Below the pieces are notes generated by a model. The model saw only the letters and a list, made by a program, of their open reading frames with translations. It did not search any database and was not told where the DNA came from. Positions 24,279-32,669 of a stretch of 38,102 nucleotides of DNA are shown in pieces. A program made the translations under genes and the position numbers. The stretch's first letter is position 1. Each line of letters opens with the position of its first letter. Source of the stretch: Acidiferrobacteraceae bacterium (GTDB lineage Bacteria; Pseudomonadota; Gammaproteobacteria; Acidiferrobacterales; SZUA-150); NCBI GenBank assembly GCA_003228915.1, contig QIGL01000034.1, forward strand, positions 1 to 38,102, given 5' to 3'.

Positions 24279-24983
24279 ATGAATAAAATTAAAAATAAGG
24301 ATATTCAAGCAGTACCTACACTGCTTTCTCTTGATACCTCAACCGAGGCATGCTCTGTTGCATTGCAATACCAGGGCCAGGTAACAGAAGCATTCGAAAC
24401 CGGCATTCGTCATTCTGAAATAATCCTGTCCATGATCGAAAAAATATTAATCGATAACGGACTCGTTGTTTCACAGCTTGACTGCATAACCTTCGGACGT
24501 GGTCCCGGTATGTTTACCGGTTTGCGTATTGGTGCAGGTGTCGTACAGGGCATTGCCTTTGCTGCCGATTTGCCAGTGTTGCCAGTCTCGTCCCTGGCAA
24601 TTCTTGCCCAGGGGCAAAAGTCGAATAAAGTCATGACCGCGCTCGACGCAAGAATGAACCAGGTTTATTGGGGGTTGTTCGAAAAAGACAATCAGGGACT
24701 CGCTCGGCCCTGCATTGATGAACAGGTCATTTCCCCGGAAGCTATTCAGCTCCCGGAATCATTAGGTTGGTCAGGTGCTGGCAGCGGTTGGGATCAATAT
24801 GGTGACATGCTTGTTCGTGTTACGGGAACACATTTGGATAACTGGCAGGCCAATCAATTTCCATGTGCCCGCCATATTCTGCCAATTGCCAATGCGTTAT
24901 ATAATTCAGGCAAGCAAGTAGATGCCGATCAGGCGATACCGGTTTATTTACGAGATAACGTGGCGGTTAAGCGCTCGGGTTAA
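24279..24983 (+). CDS. tsaB: tRNA threonylcarbamoyladenosine synthesis protein TsaB
   Basis: 234 residues. TsaB binds TsaD and TsaE to make t6A37 in ANN-decoding tRNAs. The ASKHA-type start TLLSLDTSTEACSVALQYQG and the blocks ITFGRGPGMFTGLRIGAGVVQGIAFA and MTALDARMNQVYWG are the family signature. Length is normal. The N-terminal 12 residues (MNKIKNKDIQAV) precede the fold, and no Shine-Dalgarno is visible before ATG 24279, so the true start may be slightly different. It converges with nhaD. Confidence 0.93.
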   Translation: MNKIKNKDIQAVPTLLSLDTSTEACSVALQYQGQVTEAFETGIRHSEIILSMIEKILIDNGLVVSQLDCITFGRGPGMFTGLRIGAGVVQGIAFAADLPVLPVSSLAILAQGQKSNKVMTALDARMNQVYWGLFEKDNQGLARPCIDEQVISPEAIQLPESLGWSGAGSGWDQYGDMLVRVTGTHLDNWQANQFPCARHILPIANALYNSGKQVDADQAIPVYLRDNVAVKRSG

Positions 24984-25008
24984 CGCCATGCAAAATAGCA
25001 ATCCGAAA

Positions 25009-26457
25009 TTATAACTCAACCGCCCTGGAAAACAGTGAATCATTCACCCACATGTGAGCACCAATAGCGGCAGCGTAACCAAGGGCGATGACAGGTGTCC
25101 ATTTTAGATGAACAAAAAAAGTATACTGGCCGCGCGCCTGACCCATTAATGCAACGCCAGCAGCAGAACCAATTGAGAGCAAACTGCCGCCAACACCAGC
25201 GGTAAGTGTTACCAGTAGCCATTGACCTTGTGACATTTCAGGGTTCATTGATAAAACTGCAAACATCACAGGAATGTTATCAACAACCGCCGAAAGCAGG
25301 CCAACGATCACATTGGAATAGGTCGCGCCCAGGTTGACATACATGGTCTCGGAAACAAGGGCCAGGTAACCGAGAAAACCAAGGCCACCAACCGACAACA
25401 CAACGCCGTAGAAAAAAAGCAATGTATCCCACTCGGCACGTGCCAATCGATGAAACACATCAAACGCCTCATGGCTGTCTTTTGTGACGGGCAACACGTC
25501 ACCAATGGTCCCGTATTTTTTGGTATATTCTTTGGTTCGGGTATGGGTTTTTTTCAGGTAATAACCAAAAAACTTGAGATAAGCCAGGCCCGTCATCATG
25601 CCCAACATTGGCGGGAGATGCAGGAAAGTGTGAAAACTCACTGCTGTTATTATGGTGGCAATGAAAAGAAATATAATTACGATGGCGCCGCGTCTCATTG
25701 GTACCTGGTCTCCCGAAATGTCAGGGATTTTATTTGGAACTGCAAAATTTATAATCAAAGCAGGCACCAGGTAGTTAACAGCAGCAGGAATAAATAAGGC
25801 AAAAAATCCAGCAAAACTTATTATGCCTTTTTGCCAGACCATCAAGGTTGTAATGTCGCCGAATGGGCTAAATGCCCCGCCCGAATTCGCAGCAACCACA
25901 ACATTAATACTGGCCAGCCCAACAAATCGAGGATTGTCTTTTCCAACCGCCAGGATAACGGCACCCAATACCAATGCAGTCGTCAAATTATCAATAACAG
26001 GTGACAGGAAAAAAGCCAGGGTGCCCGTCAGCCAAAATAGCTTTCGATAACTGAAACTTTTGCGTATCAACCATGATCGCAGTGCCTGAAAAACCTGCCG
26101 CTCACTCATGGCATTTACATAAGTCATGGCGACCAGTAAAAACAGGAACAATTCGGCAAAATCCAGCAAGTTATGTTTAAACGCAAGCTCAGCCAGCTCA
26201 GGAATGCCCCGTGAGGTATAAATGTAACCGATCATCCCCCAAATAATGCCTGCAGCCAGTATAACTGGTTTTGACTTTCGTAATTCGGTAAATTCCTCAG
26301 CCATAACCAGGAGGTAGGAAAGAAGAAATACCAGGAGAGAGAAATAACCAACTGGATGAGATGTCAGATCAAGCAATTCTTTTGATTCGGCAGCAAAAAC
26401 TGCACCGGGTAACAACACCGAAGAAATAATTATGCCAATAACAATGGACTTGTTCAT
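25009..26457 (-). CDS. nhaD: NhaD-type sodium:proton antiporter
   Basis: 482 residues and about 12 membrane helices, of the ion transporter superfamily NhaD branch. Features are a cleavable-looking N-terminus (IVIGIIISSVLLPGAVFAAE), FLLSYLLVMAEEFTELRKSKPVI, FFLSPVIDNLTTALVLGAVIL, NVVVAANSGGAFSPFGDITTLMVWQ and NIPVMFAVLSMNP with VGGSLLSIGSAAGVALMG. NhaD expels Na+ or Li+ in exchange for protons in marine and alkaliphilic gammaproteobacteria. It is the last gene of the minus-strand set ypjD-CNNM-nhaD, 40 bp after the CNNM gene. Confidence 0.93.
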   Translation of the reverse strand: MNKSIVIGIIISSVLLPGAVFAAESKELLDLTSHPVGYFSLLVFLLSYLLVMAEEFTELRKSKPVILAAGIIWGMIGYIYTSRGIPELAELAFKHNLLDFAELFLFLLVAMTYVNAMSERQVFQALRSWLIRKSFSYRKLFWLTGTLAFFLSPVIDNLTTALVLGAVILAVGKDNPRFVGLASINVVVAANSGGAFSPFGDITTLMVWQKGIISFAGFFALFIPAAVNYLVPALIINFAVPNKIPDISGDQVPMRRGAIVIIFLFIATIITAVSFHTFLHLPPMLGMMTGLAYLKFFGYYLKKTHTRTKEYTKKYGTIGDVLPVTKDSHEAFDVFHRLARAEWDTLLFFYGVVLSVGGLGFLGYLALVSETMYVNLGATYSNVIVGLLSAVVDNIPVMFAVLSMNPEMSQGQWLLVTLTAGVGGSLLSIGSAAGVALMGQARGQYTFFVHLKWTPVIALGYAAAIGAHMWVNDSLFSRAVEL

Positions 26458-26497
26458 AATGATTACATGCTATGCCTTAACAGGTAATTTCAAAGAA

Positions 26498-27784
26498 TTA
26501 TTTTTTCTCGTCACTGTTGATAATTAATGATTGAACTTTGGCTGTTTGTACAGTCGCACCCCGGGCCCGTATTATTTCCACCAGGTAGTCGCCGATTCTC
26601 AGGCTTGTTCCGGGAGCGGGGATATCTTCAAGATACTCAACAATCAAACCATTAAGGGTACGAGAATCTTTTGTAGGCAGGCTCCATTTAAGTTGCTTGT
26701 TCAGGTCACGTAAATTGGCATTGCCTTTTATGATATAGGTATTTTCACCAGTTTTCTGGAATGCCTCGTTCAGGCTTGTCGTTTGGGAAGTAAAATCACC
26801 CACAATTTCTTCGAGAATTTCTTCAAGTGTTACCAGCCCCTGTATGTCACCGTATTCGTCTACCACCAGGCCATGTTGTCGTTTTACGGCCCTGAAATTT
26901 AATAATTGTGTTGTCAGGGCAGTGCCTTCGGGAATGAAGTAAGGTTCAGCGACTATCTTTTCGAAAACCGCTTTACTTAACCCGCCCTTGCGCATCAGGT
27001 TCAGTACTTTTCTCATATGGACAGTGCCGATAATTTTATCAAGAGTGCCTTTATAAACAGGTAAACGCGTATATCGGCTGCTGCTTACCTGGTTGACGAT
27101 GTCATCCCAGTCTCCCTCTATATCAATGCCGACGATTTGTGGCCTCGGAATCATGACATCTTCAACCGTCATTTTTTCAAGGTCGAGAATATTAAGCAAC
27201 ATGGTTTGATGGGATTCAGGTATTAGTCGACCTGCTTCCAAAACCGCTACCCGTAATTCTTCGCTACTTAATGCATTTGAATTCGATTGCGCCTGCACGC
27301 CAAAAATACGCAATATCTGGTTGGAAACAAGATTAACAATCCAGACAAGCGGGTAAAGTATCCTGAGCAGCCAGTAAAGAATAAATGCCGCGGGAAAAGC
27401 AACACGTTCCGGATAAGAAGCGGCAAGCGTTTTTGGTGTTACTTCAGCAAATATTAAAAGCACGATCGTTAATACCAGGGCAGTGATACCCGTAGCAGCC
27501 ACTGCTGCATCTTTTCCCAGGAAGTGTAAAACGATGAGCATTGAAATTGATGATGCCGCAACATTGACTGCGTTATTCCCGAGCAGGATTATGCCAAGGA
27601 GACGATCTGGATTTTTTAATAATTTATCGATAAGTATTGCCGGACGATGACCCGACTCTACCAGGTGTTTCAGGCGATAACGATTTATTGCCATCATGCT
27701 TATTTCAGAAGCTGAAAAAAAAGCAGATAGAATTATTAAAAAAATAAGGACACCAATGAGTGTGCCGAGCGGGATAATGTCCAA
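26498..27784 (-). CDS. CNNM/CorC-type membrane protein (DUF21-CBS-CorC domains)
   Basis: 428 residues. A DUF21 (CNNM) membrane domain of three or four helices lies at about 5-180 (FFSASEISMMAINRYRLKHLVE), two CBS domains at about 205-335 (VEDVMIPRPQIVGIDIE and KRQHGLVVDEYGDIQGLVTLEEILEEIVGDF), and a C-terminal CorC/HlyC domain at about 345-425. Relatives (YfjD, CorB, MpfA) act in Mg2+/Co2+ efflux or resistance. The start is a TTG at 27784; the N-terminus it gives (MDIIPLGTLIGVLIFLI) aligns with YfjD, and no ATG or GTG fits better. The gene lies between ypjD and nhaD on the minus strand, next to ffh as in Pseudomonas. Confidence 0.92.
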   Translation of the reverse strand: MDIIPLGTLIGVLIFLIILSAFFSASEISMMAINRYRLKHLVESGHRPAILIDKLLKNPDRLLGIILLGNNAVNVAASSISMLIVLHFLGKDAAVAATGITALVLTIVLLIFAEVTPKTLAASYPERVAFPAAFILYWLLRILYPLVWIVNLVSNQILRIFGVQAQSNSNALSSEELRVAVLEAGRLIPESHQTMLLNILDLEKMTVEDVMIPRPQIVGIDIEGDWDDIVNQVSSSRYTRLPVYKGTLDKIIGTVHMRKVLNLMRKGGLSKAVFEKIVAEPYFIPEGTALTTQLLNFRAVKRQHGLVVDEYGDIQGLVTLEEILEEIVGDFTSQTTSLNEAFQKTGENTYIIKGNANLRDLNKQLKWSLPTKDSRTLNGLIVEYLEDIPAPGTSLRIGDYLVEIIRARGATVQTAKVQSLIINSDEKK

Positions 27785-27874
27785 TAGTTTATATGACCGT
27801 GTATGTGTTTGTTGCCATGGAAATAATTCTAAACAGGCAGCCGAAATGCTGCAATATATGAATCAAGACAAAAA

Positions 27875-28690
27875 TCAACGGCCAAGTATTATCTCCAGGA
27901 TAAATTTTGTCCCGAGAAAACCAAGCGCTAACAGCGTGATTCCGCTTAACACCCATATAGCTGCATTGCGACCGCGCAGTCCAAGTCGCCACCTGGCAAC
28001 AAGATAACCGCCAAACACCAGCCAGCCAAGACCCGAGAGTAGAATATGATGGTTAAACTTAAAAGCCTGGCCAAAAATTGCCTCTGAAAAAAATACGCCC
28101 GTGACCACGGTCAGTGTTAATAAGAGAAAACCTACGCCTATCATTTGTGTCATCAGGTATTCCATGGTCTCCACAGGGGGCAGGACATTGATGAAACGAC
28201 CGGGTTGGTGGGTGCGTAGCTGGTGATTCTGTAACAACAAAATCAGTGCCTGGGCAGCTGCCAGGGATAGTAGCGAGTAGGACAGCAACGATATAATGAT
28301 ATGCAAGCCCTGGTAGGGGGGCACCGTGTGCATGATTAGAAATTGGCCAGGCCAAACCCACTGGTAAATAATAGTCAAGGCTGCTATGGGTAAAATAATA
28401 ATACCAAGATTTTCCAGGGGGGTGCGAATGGATGTCAGGATAAAAATAATAGCCACAGCGAATGAAACCAGCCCGACGGCATTGCTAAAAGAGAGATTCA
28501 TACCGTTCGCTAACCACAGGTTATGGTGGATTGACACGCCATGAAAAATCACGGCTGCAATGGCAAGCCCCAGTATCAATTGCTTTCTTTTAGCGGTTAT
28601 TGACTGGCGCTGCATAAGATTTTGCACAAGCAGGCCACTTGCCACAAAGTAGAGAATTAGGGCTAAACTATTAAGGGTATTTATCAGCAT
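27875..28690 (-). CDS. ypjD: CcsA-like inner membrane protein YpjD
   Basis: 271 residues with eight hydrophobic helices. It matches the cytochrome c assembly (CcsA/CcmF-C) family: NLSFSNAVGLVSFAVAIIFIL, PGQFLIMHTVPPYQGLHIIISLLSYSLLSLAAAQALIL, GFLLLTLTVVTGVFFSE and FNHHILLSGLGWLVFGGYL. YpjD stands beside the CNNM/CorC gene and ffh in many gammaproteobacteria; its function is not settled, though heme-related membrane transport is suspected. First gene of the minus-strand set, divergent from the cAMP-phosphodiesterase-like gene across the CRP-type palindrome. Confidence 0.9.
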   Translation of the reverse strand: MLINTLNSLALILYFVASGLLVQNLMQRQSITAKRKQLILGLAIAAVIFHGVSIHHNLWLANGMNLSFSNAVGLVSFAVAIIFILTSIRTPLENLGIIILPIAALTIIYQWVWPGQFLIMHTVPPYQGLHIIISLLSYSLLSLAAAQALILLLQNHQLRTHQPGRFINVLPPVETMEYLMTQMIGVGFLLLTLTVVTGVFFSEAIFGQAFKFNHHILLSGLGWLVFGGYLVARWRLGLRGRNAAIWVLSGITLLALGFLGTKFILEIILGR

Positions 28691-28760
28691 ATTTCAGTAA
28701 TTATGGATTATTGTATGTTATGAGCTTGATGATTAACCGGCACCAGATCTGTCCTTGTTA

Positions 28761-28778
28761 ATGTGAACTGGTTCACAT
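28761..28778. promoter_or_regulatory. CRP/Vfr-type binding site
   Basis: ATGTGAAC-TG-GTTCACAT is a perfect 18-bp palindrome and contains the full CRP core TGTGA-N6-TCACA (28762-28777). It lies 100 bp before the cAMP-phosphodiesterase-like gene. With the likely promoter (TTGAGC 28793-28798, TATAAA 28817-28822) the start site would be near 28829-28831, placing the palindrome centre near -60, the class I activator position. It is also upstream of ypjD on the other strand. Confidence 0.75.
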
Positions 28779-28792
28779 ATTTATATCTGTTA

Positions 28793-28822
28793 TTGAGCCA
28801 CACTGTCCTAATTTACTATAAA
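28793..28822 (+). promoter_or_regulatory. Probable promoter of the cAMP-phosphodiesterase-like gene
   Basis: TTGAGC (28793-28798), 18-bp spacer, TATAAA (28817-28822). The weak -35 and the CRP-type site about 60 bp ahead of the predicted start are what a class I CRP-dependent promoter looks like. Confidence 0.45.
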
Positions 28823-28877
28823 TGATTCAATAATGTCTAAATGACTCAGAAATGACACAAATTACAATAAAAATTTT

Positions 28878-29651
28878 ATGACTACTACGAGCATTAAAGT
28901 CCTTGGTTGTAGCGGGGGCGTGGGCGGTATTGCCAGGACAACCTCCTTCCTGATTGACCAGGATGTACTGCTGGATGCGGGCACAGGGGTGATGAACCTG
29001 GCATTACATCAGTTAGCCGCTATCGACCACGTTCTTATTACCCATGCCCACCTGGATCATATTGTCAGCTTACCATTATTACTCGATTCAGTTGCAGCAA
29101 TGCGCAAAAAACCTTTGCAGGTTTATGCCCAGGCAGACACTATCGAGGTTTTACGGACGCATATATTTAACTGGCAAATTTGGCCGGATTTTTCTCAAAT
29201 CCCCGATGCTAAAAACCCTTATTTGCAATTCAATACTATCGCCGTCAATGAGCCCGTGGTGATCGGCGGTCGCGAGATAAAACCTGTTGCGGTTGAACAT
29301 ACCGTGCCAGCCGTGGGTTACATTATCAAAGGCGAGCAGGGGAGTTTTGCGTTTAGTGGCGACATGACTGAAAACGATCATTTTTGGCAAGTCTTGAATC
29401 AGTATTCAGATCTAAAGTATTTGGTTGTTGAAACCACTTTTCCTGACGAGCAAATTGAGCTGACAAAACTTTCCAAACACCTTTGCCCTGCAATGCTAAC
29501 CAGCGAACTTGCTAAACTGCAACTAAACCCCGATATTTTTATTACCCATTTAATGCCAGGTGGTGAAAAAACCATCATGGATCAGATAAAAGGCCACATG
29601 CCGGATAAAGGACTACATCAGCTGCAGGCTGATCATATTTTTAAAATTTAG
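28878..29651 (+). CDS. Metallo-beta-lactamase-fold protein, class II cAMP phosphodiesterase-like
   Basis: 257 residues. The MBL zinc motif THAHLDH is at 55-61; further metal ligands are in VEHTVPAVGY (about 137-146), FSGDMTEND (Asp at about 160) and FITHLMPGG (near 225). The layout, with GTGVMNLALHQL and GCSGGVGGIARTTSFLI, resembles class II 3',5'-cyclic nucleotide phosphodiesterases (CpdP/PDE1 type). Such enzymes hydrolyse cAMP or cGMP. A CRP-type palindrome lies directly upstream, which fits a role in lowering cAMP (inference). The exact substrate cannot be told from sequence. The next gene on this strand is ffh. Confidence 0.8.
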   Translation: MTTTSIKVLGCSGGVGGIARTTSFLIDQDVLLDAGTGVMNLALHQLAAIDHVLITHAHLDHIVSLPLLLDSVAAMRKKPLQVYAQADTIEVLRTHIFNWQIWPDFSQIPDAKNPYLQFNTIAVNEPVVIGGREIKPVAVEHTVPAVGYIIKGEQGSFAFSGDMTENDHFWQVLNQYSDLKYLVVETTFPDEQIELTKLSKHLCPAMLTSELAKLQLNPDIFITHLMPGGEKTIMDQIKGHMPDKGLHQLQADHIFKI

Positions 29652-29793
29652 GATCACACCACTTCACCCCCCTGTCATCGGCGTATTCCAGTCAGTACGC
29701 ATAATATTTATCAAGCTCAGAACGGTAATAACTGTCAATTACTGGTAAAATGATGACCCACAATTCATTTTTATTAAAAAGGATAGATGCACA

Positions 29794-31143
29794 ATGTTTG
29801 ACGGATTAAGTGGTCGTTTGCAACAAACCGTTAAGCGACTCAAGGGTCAGGGCCGGTTAACTGACGAGAACATGAGCCAGACCTTGCGTGATGTACGTAT
29901 GGCGCTGCTGGAGGCAGATGTTGCCTTGCCCGTTGCAAAAGATTTTATTGAACAAGTTCGGACACAGGCCCAGGACCAGGAAGTCCAGCAATCATTAACA
30001 CCTGGCCAGGCCCTGATAAAAATCGTCCAGGATGAGTTGACCCGGCTAATGGGCCAGCATAATGATGGCCTCAACCTGTCTGCCCGTCCCCCCGTGGTTA
30101 TTTTAGTGGCCGGTCTGCAGGGTGCCGGCAAGACCACTTCGGTTGCCAAGCTAGCCAAGCGCCTGATTGACCAAGATCGTAAACGGGTGTTATTGGTGAG
30201 TGCTGATATCTACCGGCCGGCTGCGATTGAACAGCTCAAGCACCTGGCAGGGCAGGTAAAGGCCGATTTTTTCCCCAGCACCAGCGAACAAAAACCTGTC
30301 GATATTGTGACAGCAGCACTTGATAGTGCAGCTAAACAGTCAGTCGATGTGCTGATTGTCGATACAGCAGGGCGCCTGCATATTGACCAGGAAATGATGG
30401 CTGAAATTAAAGCAATTCATGCCGCTGCTAAACCGGTCGAGACGCTTTTTGTTGTTGACAGCATGACCGGCCAGGATGCCGTGAACACTGCCAAGGCGTT
30501 TGATGAGGCGTTGCCCCTGACCGGCATTATTCTAACCAAGACTGATGGCGATGCCCGGGGTGGAGCCGCGCTATCGATCCGACAGGTAACCGGCAAACCG
30601 ATTAAATTTTTGGGCGTCGGTGAAAAGGCGGATGCCCTCGAAGCTTTTCACCCGGAACGAGTTGCTTCCCGGATACTTGGCATGGGAGATGTGCTGAGTT
30701 TAATCGAGGAGGTCGAGCAAAAAGTCGATCACGAGCAAGCACAAAAGCTGGCTAAAAAATTAAAAAAGGGCAAGGGTTTTGACCTGGTGGATTTTCGCGA
30801 CCAAATGACCCAAATGCAGTCCATGGGCGGTATCAGCAGCCTTATGGAGAAGATGCCTGGCATGGCGAATCTTGGTCAGGCTGCGCAAGGGCAACTGGAT
30901 GACAAGCAGACAACGCAGGTGATCGCCATAATCGATTCAATGACCGGCCATGAGCGTCAGTTCCCCGCCATTATCAAGGGTGCGCGCAAGCGCCGAATTG
31001 CCGGCGGGTCGGGTACCCAGGTTCAGGATGTTAATCGACTATTAAAACAGTTTATGCAAATGCAGAAAATGATGAAAAAAATGCGCAAGGGCGGAATGGC
31101 TAAAATGATGCGTAGCATGAAAGGACAACTACCAGGATTTTAG
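29794..31143 (+). CDS. ffh: Signal recognition particle protein Ffh
   Basis: 449 residues, normal length. N domain 1-95; G domain with GLQGAGKTTSVAKLA (107-121), VDTAGRLHID, and the TKTDGDARGGAALS block; the methionine-rich M domain from about 325, ending FMQMQKMMKKM, with RIAGGSGTQVQDVNRLLKQF for 4.5S RNA binding. Ffh binds signal sequences on ribosomes and delivers them to FtsY at the membrane. In many gammaproteobacteria rpsP-rimM-trmD-rplS follow; here the next genes are rsd and tetR instead. Confidence 0.97.
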   Translation: MFDGLSGRLQQTVKRLKGQGRLTDENMSQTLRDVRMALLEADVALPVAKDFIEQVRTQAQDQEVQQSLTPGQALIKIVQDELTRLMGQHNDGLNLSARPPVVILVAGLQGAGKTTSVAKLAKRLIDQDRKRVLLVSADIYRPAAIEQLKHLAGQVKADFFPSTSEQKPVDIVTAALDSAAKQSVDVLIVDTAGRLHIDQEMMAEIKAIHAAAKPVETLFVVDSMTGQDAVNTAKAFDEALPLTGIILTKTDGDARGGAALSIRQVTGKPIKFLGVGEKADALEAFHPERVASRILGMGDVLSLIEEVEQKVDHEQAQKLAKKLKKGKGFDLVDFRDQMTQMQSMGGISSLMEKMPGMANLGQAAQGQLDDKQTTQVIAIIDSMTGHERQFPAIIKGARKRRIAGGSGTQVQDVNRLLKQFMQMQKMMKKMRKGGMAKMMRSMKGQLPGF

Positions 31144-31327
31144 TTATGTTAAATCATTGACTTAAAAGCGACCATGAATTGTGCTATTAATCAAGCGGTT
31201 TATTTCAGTGTTAACAAAGAAAATGGTTTGGCTGCAAGGGTGACATTGGGTAAAGTAGACACAGGCAAACCAATAATTTGTGAAAAACAAATACAATAAT
31301 AATACCCAACTACCGGAAGACTAAATA

Positions 31328-31792
31328 ATGATCGATACCACCATTCCTGATGAAACTGCGATCGCCGAAAGACGGGGGCTGTCTAACAGCTTAACCGAAA
31401 AAATGGTCAATGAACGCGGCGAAATGCTGGTGCTTTTTTGCCGAGTAGCGGGACTGGAGACTTTCTCGGCGCCAATTAGCAGTGAAGACACACCAAAAAT
31501 GGTTCAGGAATTTTGCCAGGTCATGGTTGATTATATTGCTGCCGGGCACTTTCTATTGTACGAACGTATTATTAGCGGACAGGAACGGAGAAAAAGTCTG
31601 GCGAATACAGCCGAGAAAATATTACCAAAAATTTCTGTAACGACTGAAATAGCACTGGAATTCAACGACAAATACGATACAGAATCTACTAAATCGTTAT
31701 TAAGCGATCTGGAAAAAGATTTATCCATCCTTGGCGAGGCCCTGGCAAACCGCATTGAGCTGGAAGACCAGCTAATAAGAGCATTAGCTTAG
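31328..31792 (+). CDS. rsd: Rsd/AlgQ anti-sigma70 family regulator
   Basis: 154 residues, the normal length. Recognisable Rsd/AlgQ blocks are MVNERGEMLVLFCRVAGLE, FCQVMVDYIAAGHFLLYERII and TTEIALEFNDKYD. Rsd binds sigma70 region 4 in stationary phase and redirects RNA polymerase; AlgQ in Pseudomonas affects alginate, pyoverdine and virulence genes. Assignment is by pattern over the whole length; which of the two named roles applies is not visible. A GGAAG Shine-Dalgarno is 10 nt before ATG 31328. The gene stands alone between ffh and the tetR operon. Confidence 0.85.
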   Translation: MIDTTIPDETAIAERRGLSNSLTEKMVNERGEMLVLFCRVAGLETFSAPISSEDTPKMVQEFCQVMVDYIAAGHFLLYERIISGQERRKSLANTAEKILPKISVTTEIALEFNDKYDTESTKSLLSDLEKDLSILGEALANRIELEDQLIRALA

Positions 31793-31875
31793 GTAAGTGC
31801 ATTTTACTTTGATATTGATGCCTTGGTTACCAACCAGTCTCGACCCTGCAATCTAACTACTCTAACCTATATAAA

Positions 31876-31899
31876 CCGAACAAATATCCCTGGGTTCGG
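31876..31899 (+). terminator. Possible weak terminator or dyad after rsd
   Basis: CCGAAC (31876-31881) and GTTCGG (31894-31899) form a 6-bp inverted repeat with a 12-nt loop, followed by AAAATTT. It lies 84 bp after rsd. Too weak to be sure. Confidence 0.25.
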
Positions 31900-31932
31900 A
31901 AAATTTATCTGCAAGCAATTAATCCAGCAGGA

Positions 31933-31986
31933 TTGACAGTCCCCTCTGAAGGGTATTAAATAAATAACTATCTGGTCAGTTATTTA
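31933..31986 (+). promoter_or_regulatory. Promoter and TetR operator of the efflux operon
   Basis: TTGACA (31933-31938), 17 bp, TTAAAT (31956-31961) form a good promoter. A perfect inverted repeat TAAATAACT (31961-31969), 8-bp spacer ATCTGGTC, AGTTATTTA (31978-31986) begins at the end of the -10 and covers the expected start site near 31968. A repressor bound there would block transcription. Autoregulation by the TetR protein encoded just downstream is the obvious reading (inference). Confidence 0.65.
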
Positions 31987-32003
31987 CTAAATCTTACTTA
32001 TTC

Positions 32004-32651
32004 ATGTTTAAAAACCCTAAATACTCGTGCCCTGTTGTTCGCTGGCAACGCCGCAAAGAAGCGCGTCCAGGCGAAATTATTGATGCCGCCCTTGAGCTGT
32101 TTTGTGAAAAGGGTTTTGCTGGTACGCGCATGGACGATGTCGCTCGTCGAGCCGGTGTCACAAAAGGGACCGTCTATTTATATTTTAAAAATAAAGAGGC
32201 CCTGTTTTATGCCCTTGTAAATGAAATGGTTGTACCGCAAGTGGAACGGGCTGAAAATATGATTACAAATCATGCAGGTTCAGCTGCTTCCTTAATCGAG
32301 GTCCTGATCCAGCAATGGCAACAAAATATTATCAAGACAAAATTGTCAGGTATTCCAAAGTTAATTATTTCCGAGTCGGGGAATTTCCCGGAACTGGCCA
32401 AATTTTATATTGAAACTGTGATACAGCGTGGCAGAAAAATGATGGCGCGCGTGATCGAAAAGGGGATTGAGCGTGGCGAGTTTATAAAGTGTGATGCTGA
32501 TTACGTCAGTCGTGTATTACTTGCGCCAATGGTATTTACTGCTATATGGGAACGTTCTTTAGCCAGTCTTGACAATGAAACTTATGATGTCGAAAAATTT
32601 TTTAAAATTCAGCTTGAAATAATGTTACACGGTTTAACAAAAACTAATTAA
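32004..32651 (+). CDS. TetR-family repressor of the efflux operon
   Basis: 215 residues. The TetR/AcrR DNA-binding domain is at about 20-70: EIIDAALELFCEKGFAGTRMDDVARRAGVTKGTVYLYFKNKEALF. The C-terminal helical domain, which binds a small ligand in this family, is about 75-210. It is followed 18 bp downstream by the TolC-like gene and then the RND pump, and has a clear operator in front, so it should act as local repressor of tetR-tolC-RND. Ligand unknown. ATG 32004 has no Shine-Dalgarno and may be translated from a short leader. Confidence 0.92.
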   Translation: MFKNPKYSCPVVRWQRRKEARPGEIIDAALELFCEKGFAGTRMDDVARRAGVTKGTVYLYFKNKEALFYALVNEMVVPQVERAENMITNHAGSAASLIEVLIQQWQQNIIKTKLSGIPKLIISESGNFPELAKFYIETVIQRGRKMMARVIEKGIERGEFIKCDADYVSRVLLAPMVFTAIWERSLASLDNETYDVEKFFKIQLEIMLHGLTKTN

Positions 32652-32669
32652 TAATAATTAGAAAATATC

